NCBI GenBank assembly: GCA_022592435.1
Contig: JABYQS010000274.1
Location: 1-37,564, forward strand
From: Cerioporus squamosus
Taxonomy: Eukaryota; Basidiomycota; Agaricomycetes; Polyporales; Polyporaceae
Length of the DNA stretch: 37,564 nucleotides
Direction of reading: 5' to 3'
In this document: positions 1 through 13,900 of the stretch, piece by piece
Layout: the number at the start of each line of letters is the position of its first letter
Numbering within the stretch: position 1 is the stretch's first letter
Notes under the pieces: generated by a model
What the model saw: only the letters and a program-made list of their open reading frames with translations
Databases searched by the model: none
What the model was told of the DNA's origin: nothing
Translations under genes and position numbers: made by a program

Positions 1-2337
<2,337 letters not shown>

Positions 2338-3353
2338 CCTGCATCAGTCGCACTGAGCTCACCTCTTCAACAAGGCCGTGTATTTCGTGCTCGAGTGATA
2401 GACGAACCGCGTGAGCTCGTTGCAGTCCAAAAGTGCCATGTGACGAATCACATCAAGCACCCGCGGCTTCTGCACGAAGCCTGTGCGCTCGTTCTGCTTC
2501 AGCGTGTGTACAACCAGTCATGGTGATGCTCTTCCGTGCTGACGACAACCCCTCTTTCCACAGGCCATAGGACCATACCTCTCGTATATGCGTGGGGTAG
2601 GTCCCAGTATTATGAGTATCTCGCTCTCCAGTTGTTCGAGACGGATCTGAACGCGCTGAAAACCAAGTGGACTGTGTGCAATTTGGTCGCAATCTCACAT
2701 CAAATCGTACGTCCATCCCTTTGCTCACTGTGTTCCGGTGAATCTAATTTTTTGTCATAGCTAGATGGGCTCGAGTACATCCACTCCCACGGCATCGTAC
2801 ACTGCGACATCAAGCCGTCAAACCTGATGCCAGTCCGGTCTGAGGAAGCGAATTCGGGTTGCGTACGTATCATCGACTTCGGGATCTGTCGCCCCTACAG
2901 GGACGCCACCACGTCGGAGCATCTCCCAGACAAAGGCGCACCGCGCTCGATAGGAACGCCTGACTATATGAGCCTCAATAGCCACCTCCACCATTGTGAG
3001 TGGCCGTTGTCGCTTGCTGTCTTCAAGACTCATCCTGTCGACAGCACCGTCGCGCAGGGACGACATCTGTCATCGAGTCTCTGTCATATACTATACTTTC
3101 CCTCATCGCCGGTCGCCTACCCTGGGACTCCAGCACACGACGGCACCTCTCTTCTCGTTGTCTGTTCGCTCTCAAGAAGCAGTGGACTGGCGCGCGGCTC
3201 GCAGGGCTCGACCATCTATCTGAGTTCGGCGAGTTCGTCGACTACGCCCGTCGTCTGGAATACACAGACGAACCCGACTACAGCAGCTGGAAAGAACGCT
3301 TCCGGAGACTGCCAGCCCCCCCCCCCCTGCCAAAAGACCCCTTGTATGACTGA
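2338..3353 (+). CDS. Diverged casein-kinase-1-like protein kinase, 5' end unresolved
   Basis: A Ser/Thr kinase domain of the CK1 type. In order: GRVFRARV with LVAVQK (glycine-loop end and ATP lysine), HPRLLHEA, a hinge region, HCDIKPSNL (catalytic loop, Arg of HRD replaced by Cys), IDFGICR (DFG), then GTPDYMSLNSHL, the CK1-type activation segment that replaces APE, and SRRDD followed by LPW. Exons are 2338-2503, 2564-2706, 2761-2995 and 3045-3353. The frame shifts by one base near 3070, between SRRDDI and ESLSYTIL. No ATG is found upstream, and the glycine loop lacks its usual glycines, so the start is missing or the gene is broken. A run of 12 C at 3316-3327 precedes the stop; in another frame, reading stays open to 3777. 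It is either a lineage-specific CK1 paralogue or a pseudogene. Confidence 0.65.
3316..3327 (+). repeat. Homopolymer of 12 C in kinase 3' coding part
   Basis: Uninterrupted C run inside the proline-rich end of the CK1-like gene. A length change here moves the frame from a stop at 3353 to one open until 3777, so the annotated C-terminus depends on its exact length. Confidence 0.85.
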
Positions 3354-4452
3354 CCCATCCGATGGCAGCCCAGTGACAACGACAGAGTCAGGTCCCCAGG
3401 ATCTCAGTACGATCATCGCGGACGCATTGCATCTGCCGGAAGAGGTTTACTGCTCAGCACTCGAACTCGGCGGGAAGGATGCGGAAGGGTTACTATCTCA
3501 GTCTCTCCTCCCACGATCCTCAAAGCCGATCTCGATCCTGGAAGGATCAGATCATCGTTGGATCCCGACGTTCACTTGGGAGCCGGCTTCACCTGTGTGC
3601 GACGACGAGCTGTTGGGGGACGAAAGCGAGATCGTCCGTACGCGCCTGGACACTGTGGATGGGGTCCCTGAACGTCAGGAAGATCATCGGTCGATATACT
3701 GTCGCCAGGAAGTCATGCGCTCCACGGCACCGGCAAAGAACGTGGGTATCGGTGTTATGCAGGGCCGCGTCGCATGACGAGTCTCCATTCTAGTGAAGTA
3801 CATTTAGCACCAGGTTGTCGCAGCGACAACTTGAAACATCGAACAACATCCAGCATCGGTCTGCCGAAGCGACAAACACCAAGTGCACCAAGGTGAAGAA
3901 CATGAACTCAAGATGGCTGACCGAATTCGGCCGCCTCTTTGATACGACTACTCTGTATTATTTGTCGACGGCGCCAGATCGCAGCCAGGATGCTCTGTCT
4001 GCTGAGGGTCAAGATCACCGACGCAGGAGCAGCGCCGACCACATGTGGTTGCATCGCTATCAAGGCATATGACCTCGGCTATACAAGGAGCGAGGAAATA
4101 CTCGGAGAGGCCGCACTGCATCGATTGATGTCCAGCTGTCACTTGCATTTGCATTCCGGGATCTTTGTACGACGGAGGACTCACCCTTGTAGACAATGGG
4201 CCTCCCGACTCTCATAGTAGTAGTCGTAATCATTAACGCGCGTTTAGAGAACGGGTGATAGGACGAGTTTGAACCAACTATGCTACTGAGGTATCTCAGG
4301 TAATAGTGAACTAGTACCTCGCTGGCCCGTAAGTGTAGATGAACGAAACTATAGATATGTATCCCTCGGAGTTGGTACACAGATACTACGCTGTGAGGCA
4401 GTGAAGAAACAGAGTGCGAAAAAACAGCAGGTCAGACAAGGAAACCATATAA
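3354..4452. other. Mostly non-coding interval
   Basis: The first 420 bases stay open in the frame reached by a slip in the C run and may code for an acidic, Ser/Thr-rich tail ending at 3777. From 3780 to 4452 I see only short open frames without family features, and no RNA gene. Confidence 0.45.
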
Positions 4453-4808
4453 TCATAACCAGGATGAGCGCCGCGGCCGTAGGACCTCAACGTCAACCAT
4501 GTTGAAGTCAGCCGGCCAAACACGTGTGTTCTGCGGGTTGTCTTCTTCGCGCATCGTCATCGAAGGGGTATGAACACCCCAAAACAGCAACGCACAGACG
4601 GCAAAGGCGACATACTGAACCTCCTAGAGCCCATATGAGGCAGCGAAGTCTGTCTTGAGGCGCAGGGAGTCGCTGATACCACCCAGAGGGACCTCAAGGA
4701 GGCTGAGACAAGGATAAATAGATCCGGACCGACAAGACTTGAATCAGGAAGTGTCGACGGTGAAGATGCCGTCGCGGTCGAGATACTAAGTAGTAGCGGT
4801 GCGAGGTA
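4453..4808 (-). pseudogene. 5'-truncated membrane-protein fragment, function unknown
   Basis: Two exons can be read on the minus strand: 4808-4680 and 4614-4453. They join in phase across a GTATCAG..TTCAG intron of 65 bp (4679-4615). The upstream exon begins right after a CTAG acceptor and gives a Ser-rich lead, then hydrophobic stretches (LFILVSASL and YVAFAVCALLFWGV) fitting one or two membrane helices. A short polar C-terminus follows, ending at a TGA. No ATG or earlier exon is found, and the space upstream is taken by the 5' end of the divergent trypsin-like gene. I do not recognise the family. It could be a relic, or the last exons of a gene whose start I cannot place. Confidence 0.35.
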
Positions 4809-4939
4809 CTAGCTGAGGTACCCTCCGGAGCCAAGCAAAGCCAAACAAAGCTGTGCCGCCTTAACCTCCTGTAGGCTGGCTTTGTTGACTCGGTCTCCCA
4901 TCCATCCGCTCGCAACGAAGACAGGATATCGTCTCCACC

Positions 4940-6733
4940 AGTAAGTCACGGTCGCTTTTGCGTAAAACGATACCTCCTCGTGACTGAGCCTTCACTCCTT
5001 GTCTTCTCTTCTGCTGGATAGTGTCGTCCGACAGCACTCCTAACATCGATCCGGCCTTCAGGGACCTTTGTTTGAAATATCGCGACGACGATATTCATGG
5101 GACGACCACGAACTCAAACTTCGATCCTAGTCGCCTCACCAAGGACTACTTACCCCCAGGCCTACTCCGACTTCTACCCCAGCAGAGCCGCCTGTATGTA
5201 CAAGTCTGGCCCGGCTTGGGAGATGTATGCCTACCAGCATTCCATTCGTCGTGAGGCTCGCCCCGTGCACCGCCCAGACCTTCAGACCACTTGGGTCTCC
5301 ATCCTGGAGCTCATTATCAAACGCCTCGACTCCCTAGGCGTGCGCTTCACATCCATCAACCCCTTCGGTTGGGGTTGGGCCAATGAGAGACAGACAGACG
5401 TGGTCTGCCCGTTCCTCCTCTACATTGGTGTCATACCCGGCTCCCTCGCCTTCCAGCTCGCCGTCTCCGCTGCGGACAGCGTCAAGGAGATCCTCGCCGC
5501 GTTTAACCTCGCAGAGGTCGAGGTGGCGTTTGTCGAGATGATCAACAGGCGTTCGTTCGGCGGTCCCAAACTCCTGCCGTTGGAACCCATCGTCGACTAC
5601 ATACCCGAGTTCCGCAAGCCCTTCAGCTCCGCTCTCGGCCTCTCCATCGCGTCGCTTCGCGCACCTCATCACGATGGCACGGGTGCGCTCTACTTTTGCC
5701 ACAGCAGTGACAGCAACGACGAGCGTATCGCCCTTCTGACGTGCGCGCACGTTATCCGCCCGCCACCCCTTCTCCCCGCCAACACCGGTATGACCCGCAC
5801 CAACGCTAGGCAGGCCAAGGAACTCATGGTCGCGCTCGGTTCTGGCGGCTACGACAGGGCTGTTACAGCCATGATGGCCGAGATTGCCAAACTCATCTAC
5901 AACAAGGAGCATTGAAATCGTCAGCTTGCCCGATTTCCGGCGGGGTCTGACTCTACGAGGCACCAGCAACTCACCGTCGACGTGGACTTGGCGACGGAGA
6001 CAATCAACGATCTGAACGCGTTGCACACCGAAGTCGCCAAGTTCCGCTCGATCCCGGGGTTGCGCACCGTCGGCTGGGCCCTTCACTCCTCGCCCATCCA
6101 CGTCTCAGGCGCACCGCTTGGCTACACAGAGGACTGGGGATTGCCAGTCGAACTGGACCCCAATCAGATCGATAAGGACACGTTCTTGGGGAACAAGATC
6201 TTCATCGGTGACAAGTATATGGAGGCGCTATCTTTACGCTACGATTCCGAAAAATTCTGGTACCCTGTTGACAGCCTTCTCCAGGCCCAAGGCGTCGTCT
6301 CCCCGCCACCATCAGCAACCCCCGGCACCTCGACGCCAACGGCCAGCAGCGCCTGCTCGTGCTCAAGAACGGCGGGGCCACCGGTACGACCTTCGGCTAT
6401 GCCAATGGCCTCGAGTCCGCCAGACGCTCCTATCCCGAGTACGGCATCGACCAGGCAGACTCGCTCGAGATCGCAGTTTTGTCCCTAGACGAGAGTGATG
6501 GCCCCTTCTCCCAGGCCAGAAGGTATACTAGTAGCAGGTTCTCCGAGGCCGGCGATTCCGGCTCCATCGTCGTCACACGGGCGGGTGAGATACTCGGAAT
6601 GGTCACCGGCGGCGCGGGCCCTCCTTCTGATGCTACAGACATTACGTGGGTCACCCCTTTCTGGTGGCTCCAGGACCAAATCAAAAAGCAGTACCCTGAT
6701 GCCTCCCTCTACCCGGTCGTCGAGACCGATTAG
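4940..6733 (+). CDS. Uncharacterised trypsin-fold (predicted serine peptidase-like) protein
   Basis: About 570 residues of a family I recall as hypothetical in Agaricomycetes. The first domain ends in LLTCAHVIRPP, resembling the TAAHC His motif (His codon 5748-5750). A predicted helical, charged segment follows, then EDWGLPVEL (Asp 6132-6134, like DIALL) and finally AGDSGSIV (Ser 6557-6559) with a downstream TGGAGP strand. All three triad positions are thus present, separated by an unusual long insert. There is no signal peptide, so the product is probably intracellular. The start codon is split: A at 4940 and TG at 5022-5023, around an 81-bp intron, giving CCACC before ATG. The frame breaks near 5152, in a compensated pair around 5912-5925 (one in-frame TGA), and near 6304 where one base is missing. 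Whether it cleaves peptides is not shown. Confidence 0.7.
4941..5021 (+). other. Intron splitting the ATG start codon
   Basis: GTAAGT donor at 4941, CGTGACTGA branch-like site and GGATAG acceptor ending at 5021. Joining A4940 to TG5022 makes ATG in a strong context (CTCCACCATGTC). No other in-frame ATG lies at the head of the conserved reading frame. Confidence 0.65.
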
Positions 6734-7518
6734 AGCAGTTGACCGGGCCTTGCAGTCCTGATTTTTCGTCTTTGGGACCTCAGGCTGCGCTCCGTCTGCT
6801 CCGTCTGTGTCCCTCTCCTGTATGTTCTCCCAGTTGTACTTACTCTACGTGTTGTACGTGTTGTGCCCTAAGCCCGCTAGTATGTGACTAGATCGTTGTA
6901 TCAGTACTAGTCAATCTGTCCAAGTAATGGCCACCTACTGACTGCGACACTGTTGCCTCTCAGGCTCACGCTATGGCGAGAGCAGCACCGTTGATCTGGG
7001 ACTTCTCAGGCCTCGACAGTCCGCGCTGCTATGTGTAGGTACTTGCTACTCCGAAGCCGACGCGTGCACTCAAAAGTCCGAGTCTATCTCTGCATTAACG
7101 AGAGCCACTGACATATATGACCAGCACGCGGGCGGCCATCAGACCACATACATTGTAGCGTATCAAGATCAAATGTACCGGTTCCGCGAGAGGGACGCTT
7201 CCAGTCAAGGTCACACCCTCATATACGCGTCAATTCACCGACTCTAACCGTACAAACAGCAACGAATCATGGTTACAACACTATGCCAGTCAACACGCCC
7301 ACTCCCACTCCGGTTCCTCCTCCAAGGATCATACACATATCGAGACTCAAGACTCAAGCGGAGTACATTCGAACCCATATCGCGCGCTTTCCAAAGCCGA
7401 CTTAGTCGTACCGGGTTGTTCCTTGCGTCGTCCTTCCCTGCGCGCAGACGAGTCGTCAGTACACTGACGAAAAGCCAGCAGTTCGATTCAGAGACAAAGA
7501 GACACTCACCCGCTGAAA
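6734..7518. other. Intergenic region between convergent genes
   Basis: No gene recognised. It should hold the two convergent 3' UTRs. A plus-strand open frame from 7269 runs into the antisense of the repeat protein and has no family features. Confidence 0.5.
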
Positions 7519-8208
7519 TCAGATGGGCACCTCGGACGGGATGGGGACCGACGGGACCGAGATCGCGGGGAGAGAGACCGACGGGACCGAGGGCAGAGAG
7601 GGAATGGGGATCGAAGGGAGAGGGATGGAGGGAAGAGGAGGAACGGGGACGGACGGGACAGGGATGGACGGGATAGGGATGGAAGGAACGGGGATGGAAG
7701 GGACGTCCACCGAGGTCGGGATAGCAGGGATAGAAACCGAAGGAAGCGCGACGGAGGTCGGGATGGCAGGGATGGAAGGAAGAGGGACAGACGGGACCGA
7801 GACGGGGATAGACGGGACGGGGATGGAAGGGAGGGCGACCGAGGTCGGAATAGACGGGAGGGAGACCGCCGCGAAGTCCGCCTCAGGCGTAGCAGCCGCG
7901 CCGGGAGCTAAGACCGAAGTCAGCCCACCCACTGTGAAAGACGAACAGTCAGTTCCAGAGAACATCAAACAGTCGCAAGAGGCATTACCGATGGAGCTGA
8001 GGACGCTGCTGCAGATGAGCGAGGGATGTCAGCTGCATGTACGTAAACCTGTGTTCCTGCTGTCTTACCTGGCCTCGCCCGGGAGGTCGGTCGGAACGGG
8101 GATGGGGAGGGAGAGAGGGAGCGACGTCGGGATGGGGAGGATCTGGGGGACCGGGTTGGCCAGCACGACGGCGACGAAAGTGAAGGCAACGAGGACGTTG
8201 GAGAACAT
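7519..8208 (-). CDS. Small secreted Pro/Ser/Ile repeat protein
   Basis: A 209-residue predicted secreted protein of unknown function. Residues 1-17 (MFSNVLVAFTFVAVVLA) form a clear signal peptide, followed by a Pro/Leu-rich lead. A short cysteine-bearing stretch (CDC and, nine residues on, another C) precedes about 110 residues of PSIPVP/PSIPI-like short repeats that run almost to the end. Exons are 8208-8069 and 8008-7519, joined in phase over a 60-bp intron. An internal CAG acceptor (ATGCAG) would give an immediate stop, so CATCTGCAG is preferred. The composition suggests an extended, non-globular chain, perhaps in the wall or extracellular matrix. The odd cysteine number and the repeats argue against a hydrophobin. 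The opposite strand is also open here but is only the mirror of the repeats. Confidence 0.75.
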
Positions 8209-8322
8209 GGCGAGCGAGATGAGGCTGGAGTAAGCTGGTTATGCTTGAGTGGTTAAGAGAGCTGAGTGCGCAGTGAACTGTGAGCAGATGCCCTGAGGTC
8301 AGTCCGCAGAAACCGCCGGCCT

Positions 8323-8328
8323 CTTATA
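8323..8328 (-). promoter_or_regulatory. TATA box of the PSIP-repeat gene
   Basis: TATAAG followed by AGGCCGG on the minus strand, about 115 bases before the ATG, a normal distance for a strongly expressed fungal gene. Confidence 0.55.
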
Positions 8329-10952
8329 CCTCTCGACATGGTCGACCGTCCCAATTCGTCCGTCCAATGTTGACGTGTTCGGTGTTTTCGTCATTTGCGG
8401 ATTGTCTTGCTGCGCATGACCAAGTCGCAGGACGTCCGCATGAACTCAGCGAGTTCGTCTAGGGTTTAATTTGCTCCGATGATGACATACAGCTTAAACG
8501 ACATGCCTGCTCGAATTCCCAGCGGCGCTCCATATAGACGTGGGAGGTATTCGCAAGAAGCAAGGCATGAGCTTCGTCGAAGCGCTGCATCATGGTGCCA
8601 GTGGCCCGGGTCCAGTTCATGGGAACATGGAATCTCCACGTTGTCTGGCGAAGCGGAGGTAAGGCGACGCAAACCCGGTGGGGTTAAAGACACAGGCTGA
8701 TATGAGCCATGCAGCGACACAGGGAATACTAACCACCCTGACCCTGCCACGGGGGGCAGCGAGGCCCGGGAGGCTTAGAATCGTGCAATTACTGGTGAGG
8801 AGAGCTCCCTGCCGGACGTTTTGACCGTTTTGACCGTTCAAATAGAGCTACGGGAGCAGAGAATGCCGGGAAGGGTGTGGTATTACAGGTCAACGAAGAG
8901 CATTCTGGGAACGGGGATGAGGGAGATCCTCACCAAGTATGGCCTAGCACCGCTCGGATCCGAGCTGGGAGGTCGAAGGTACTCGAGCAACTCACTAAAT
9001 ACAGCACGCAATGTCGCGAGCACACGGCGAATGGTCAAATTGGTGAAGATCGTACGGTGGATGACGTACTTACTTTCACCGTCCGGAACAGTGGCTGATT
9101 CTCGGTCATAAAAAACCTGTAGAATCGATCGTTCAATACGTATCCATCGGGTCGGAACGCACGTCCGTACCAACGCGAAAACATCACGCTGGGACCTATG
9201 TTCTTCCAGCGCGCCGTGCATCACTGACAGAGTGGACCGACGTACTTGACCTCAGTGAGTTTGCATGCGAGAGGTGAGAACCGTGGCTATGGGCTCCTCC
9301 GCTGGCCCAGAGCGCAAGGGTGCATGGCCCCACAGAGGTGTCGATGTCTTCCCCGCTGACATGATGACGACGACCCAGCGACGACCCAGCAACTTACCTG
9401 ATCTGTCTTTGCGCGAATTGCCGTAAGAAGGGAACCAACAGAATGCAAATGGATGATGGTCCCCCCACGAACGGCTTCGTTGGCTCACGCCATGACGCTG
9501 CAGCATGGGAGCACGGCGCAGCATGTGAGGGAAGAGTGGTATATGCCCCGTAAGCTTCTGACTTCAGTCACCCAGCGTCGTGGAGGAACTTCTTTACCAG
9601 TAGTGAAGCAACCGGGGACGGGGAGAACGTGCGTCTCAATTCATGTATTTCCCAGACACAGGCCGATGACGAGCGCACTCGCGCGAGTTCGTGCCGCGAC
9701 CAGTGCCTGTGACGTTGGGGGTCGAGACTCTAATGGGTGAACTGAGTGAGTCGAAGGTCTAAGGTCGATCGATGTTCGGAATCACCTCTTGTCGGGTCCC
9801 ATGTAACGGCCTCCGGCAGCAGCCGACTCGAGACATTCGCAGAATTTGGACAGGATGCCAATATAGTTATCTCGACTTCTTTTGGAACATTGTCAGCAGC
9901 AACAGAAAACGCACACTCGGATTGCTATTCAGTGTGATCAACGCTCGACCGTCAAGTGACATGTGTAAACTGACCTGCCCAGCTAAATCAGCCAAATTGC
10001 CGGTACCATAGCACGACCGAGATTGGGATTGGATTGGTGTTTTCGAGCTCGGCACCGAGTGTGCACGAGGCACGCCGTGGAGAATGAAGCAGTCAGCCTT
10101 GACGGGGATGACGACTGCGGTAGTAGTTGAAGGACACGTCGTAACGACTGAGTTCGGTGGCTCTACTGCTGCGGGAGGCAGAAGTTCGGCCCAGAATCGC
10201 ATGACCACTGACCCAGGGCCGCTTGAACTATGTAGTGTTCGCTGATATTAACTTGCGACCGGACTGGCTGGCGATTGGGAGAGTCTACCTGACATCAGGC
10301 GACGGCGGCTCCGGTGGACTGACGGCCGCAACCTGAGTGAAGTACGACAGACAACATCGCACAGAGTGCACCTAGATATGCTCTCCGAGTCAGCATAGTC
10401 CGGCTTCTGAAGGAGAATGGCAGCCAACCTCCGTTGTCTAGTACCAACGCTGCAATGTTTCTATTACATGCCTTCAAGTCATACATCGCCCAAGGAAACG
10501 AGCTGAATGAAAAGCAGAAGAAGAGTCGAAAGAAATACATAGCGAAGACATCGACAGGGCTTGTGCATGGAGGAGAGAATGGAGAGGGGACAAGGAGGAC
10601 AATTGTGGCGGGCGGCGCGCTCAGACGCGTCGGGTCGCGCGTGCGGGCTGGGCGCGGTGGCACTGGCTGCTTACTCTGCCTTCTCTTCCTCATCTTCCAA
10701 CCACTCCGTCTACTCAGCCAGTCTGTTCTATTGTGGATCTGCCAGCCTCCGGAGACTACTACAACCTAGCGTGCACGCTTGTATTCCATCGCTACTCACC
10801 CAGCCTCTACGTGGTTGACTTGTGACCATCCGCGACACACGACATCCTCCCAACCACCACCGGCAAACTTGTGCTCTGCTAAAACCCACATCGCGCAGCT
10901 GTGGCTCGCCGAGAATTATCTGCACCCCTCCGCTTGTGATGCTAGTCGGACT
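8329..10952. other. 2.6-kb interval with no recognised gene
   Basis: Only short open frames on both strands. None shows a conserved domain or joins through good splice sites. Two small direct duplications stand out: GTTTTGACC twice near 8818, and GACGACCCAGC twice near 9369. The last part should hold the promoter of the large gene starting at 10953. Confidence 0.5.
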
Positions 10953-13900
10953 ATGCCAAGGTTAGGCACTGACTCCAGCTCCCGCCGACACAATCCTCAG
11001 GCGTCCAACCACATCCACACCAGCCCTCAGGCGTGGCATACCCGCATCGACGCGCCCAAGCGTGGCGAGTCGTCCTCTAGCTCGTTGACCGAGCCCTCTG
11101 ATGCTGTGGATGACCGCTTCAACCGAAGTCGCGCCTCGAGCTCGCGCACGCGATGGAACGCGCGCACTTCTGGGAATCCGTACGGCTCTCGTCCACTCTC
11201 CAAGCACCTACCCACTGAGCCGGAGGTCCTCGAGGTGGTGGCACTGCTCGTCGACGCGGTTCAGGAACGGGGCTTGGACGATGAACACGAAGGTAATCAT
11301 CGCGAACGCGCAGCCAGCTCAGACGACGGGGTGGAGGGCGACGAGAGTGACGAAGCGGACACGCGGCAGGATGCGCTCGAACTCGGACCAGGTGCGGTCG
11401 ACCCCACTGATCGCGCGTCGCCACACCCTCGATCCCCGCTCTCTGAGGCAGACGCGAAGGAGCGCGAAAAGAGGAAGAAGAAGAGGAAGGCGCGAGCGAA
11501 GGGGAACGCAACCACCGCACCCGAGGCTGTCGCGCTTCCCCCACAGGACCTTCTCGTCTCCATGTCGCGCATCGCTAAGCTCATCGACTCTTTGAGCACC
11601 GGCGCGTCCGAGAACGATCCAACAGCTCTCCTCCGATGGGTACAAGAAGCTTTCAAGTCGGACGGTCGCCCATTATCGCCCGAGCGTTGGCGAGCAGACG
11701 TATTGCAAAGTATACGACGCGTGGAGGAGATGCTTGGTGAGATGGAGAAGTGGCAACACCAGGTCGCACCAGCGGAGATCGAAGCGCTTCGACAAGAGAC
11801 AGCGAGACTGGAGCTTCGCGTGCGTGCCGTGGTGGAACAGCAGGAGAAGGAGAGATTGACAGGAGGCGCTCCGACGGCGAAGGGGAAGGAGCGGGAGAGG
11901 ATAGGCGTGGAACATACGTTGGCCGGGTCGGAAGCTTCACTGCAGGAAGGGACAGTGCTGCAAGCAGGTACGCGCTTTGCTGGAAGCGACGACAGTCTCT
12001 CCGACAGCGCTTCAGACAGCGATTCCTGTCCCTCAGACAGTGACACAGGCCCAACTGAACCGGACCCAGAGGACCGCTCATCTTTGGAGGTCAAGATCGT
12101 CCAAGTAGAGTCTACCCCATCTCCATCTTCGCCTTCATCCACCCCGAGCATCCCGACACCAGTCATCGAGCCCACGCATGCTCCTCCAAGCCCTGATTCG
12201 GAGATCCGAGCACCATCCTCGGACTCACCTCCCCGCACAGAAGGGAATGCCACCCCCTCTCTCGCGTCGAGGAACCTCAGCGCCCCTCCAGAGCCTCCCA
12301 AGGATCCGGTGGAGTATCTCACGAAACACCCATGGTCGATGCTCGAAGTCCTCCTCTTGCTCGAGGTCGTCGCCCACTTTCCGGCAGCGGAGCACGGCTG
12401 GACGTTCGTCGCCGAGGCGTACAACAATCTCCTCATCACGCGGCCGCTACAAGAGTGGTTCAGTAAACAGGCCGCGATCAGCAACGAGGAAGAAGTCAAG
12501 ATGAAGACACTACTACAGAAGATGAACGCGGAGGCGCGCCAGCTCCGCACTCGTCTCACTGCGTCTGCATCTGCTAAGGCACCAGCTGCGACGCCCGGTC
12601 CGAAGGCGAAGGCAGGTGAACGCGGTACAACAGCTACGTTTGGCAGCGCCGAGGCGCATGCTGAGGCTACGGCCCGTGCGAAGGCTGCGACCACTACAAG
12701 TGAGGCAACAACATCGGCATCGTCGGAGCCACCTGTAACTAGCGTCGCTGCCAAGGACGCGCAGACTGTGACTCGACTGCCCTTCCCTCTTGACAACCGC
12801 TCCCCTGCGTCTGCGCCTCCTCCCGCACAATGCATCGTCCCCTTCCCCCGTCGCCGACCCCCGTTCACCCTACCCTCCGCAGATGCACGAGAGTTCACCC
12901 GCATCATGCAGTCCGCTGCGGCTGGAGTTCGCCCGCCATCCACCGACTCTCGTGCAGCAATGCTCACCCTGTATTCATCCACGAAGTCCCGCTTTCCTGT
13001 ACGCACTTCTTGGGACTGTTGGCACCGGTGGTGTACTCCGTGGATCGTGCAGGCCGAGCCTACAGAGAAGTCGGATCAGTCGCCAGCTGTGGTGGTGGTG
13101 GACTACATCGCAGGCAACTTGGGTGCACCCTGTGGTACATCGTGGATCATGCGAACTCGCACGTTTGAGTATCACCCCGTTCCCGGGACATACCCTGATG
13201 CTCCCGGAGTCCAGCATCGCGTGAGCGAAAGGTATGACCCTCGGCCAGGGATGGTCTCATTCGCACGAATGACCCACATTACTGCAGAGAAGTACTGGAC
13301 GGACAGCGGGCTCGGGAGGGGCGAAGGTGGTCGGGTCACCGAAGAGACCCTCGCGAGTCGGAGGTCTCGGCTGCCTGCCACGCTTGCAGGCATTTGGCCT
13401 GGCAAAGGTTCGAGCTTGTGGTCATCGAGAGCGAGCAGATCTGACAATTCCCTTTACCTGCAGCTCCGCCTCCTCCAAAGCGTCCCGCAGGTGCTCGTCA
13501 ACCACAACCCGCCGCCTCTTCTAGTCCCACTGCACCCCCATCGTCTGCCAAAATCGCTACTAGCACTCGCGGTACTCACGGTGCGGTTAAGTCCGACGTA
13601 CCTGTCGCATCCGGCGCTCGCGTCTCTGCCAGTGGTTCTCCCGCAGTTCCCGCGAGTAAACCCGCGAACGCTCCTCGGCCTGCTTCAGGACCTGCTGTCA
13701 CTGCTCCAGCGCCCACCCCCGCGCCTCCGCAATCCCGCAAGGCGGCGACTGGGACGACTACGCGTCCCCAGCCTCCATTCGTCCCTCTTCCTCAGCCCCG
13801 GAAACAACCAGCGCCGGATCCCCCGCGCGTTCCTGAGGGCACGCTGGGAAGCACCGCGCGTCCCGGTATACGACCTTGGTTCGACCATGCGGCCGTCCGA

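Noticed and set aside
5334..6101. 255-codon minus-strand frame
   Set aside because: Antisense of the trypsin-like gene, whose plus-strand protein has recognisable catalytic motifs.
7523..8233. 236-codon Gly/Thr-rich plus-strand frame
   Set aside because: It is the mirror of the PSIP repeats. The minus strand has a signal peptide, in-phase splice sites and a TATA box.
8883..9224. 113-codon minus-strand frame
   Set aside because: No domain, no supporting splice sites and no promoter signal; open frames of this size are expected in GC-rich DNA.
11297..13006. 569-codon open frame on the minus strand
   Set aside because: It lies fully antisense to the longer plus-strand exon of the large disordered protein. 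The open state follows from GC-rich codon use and it has no domain.
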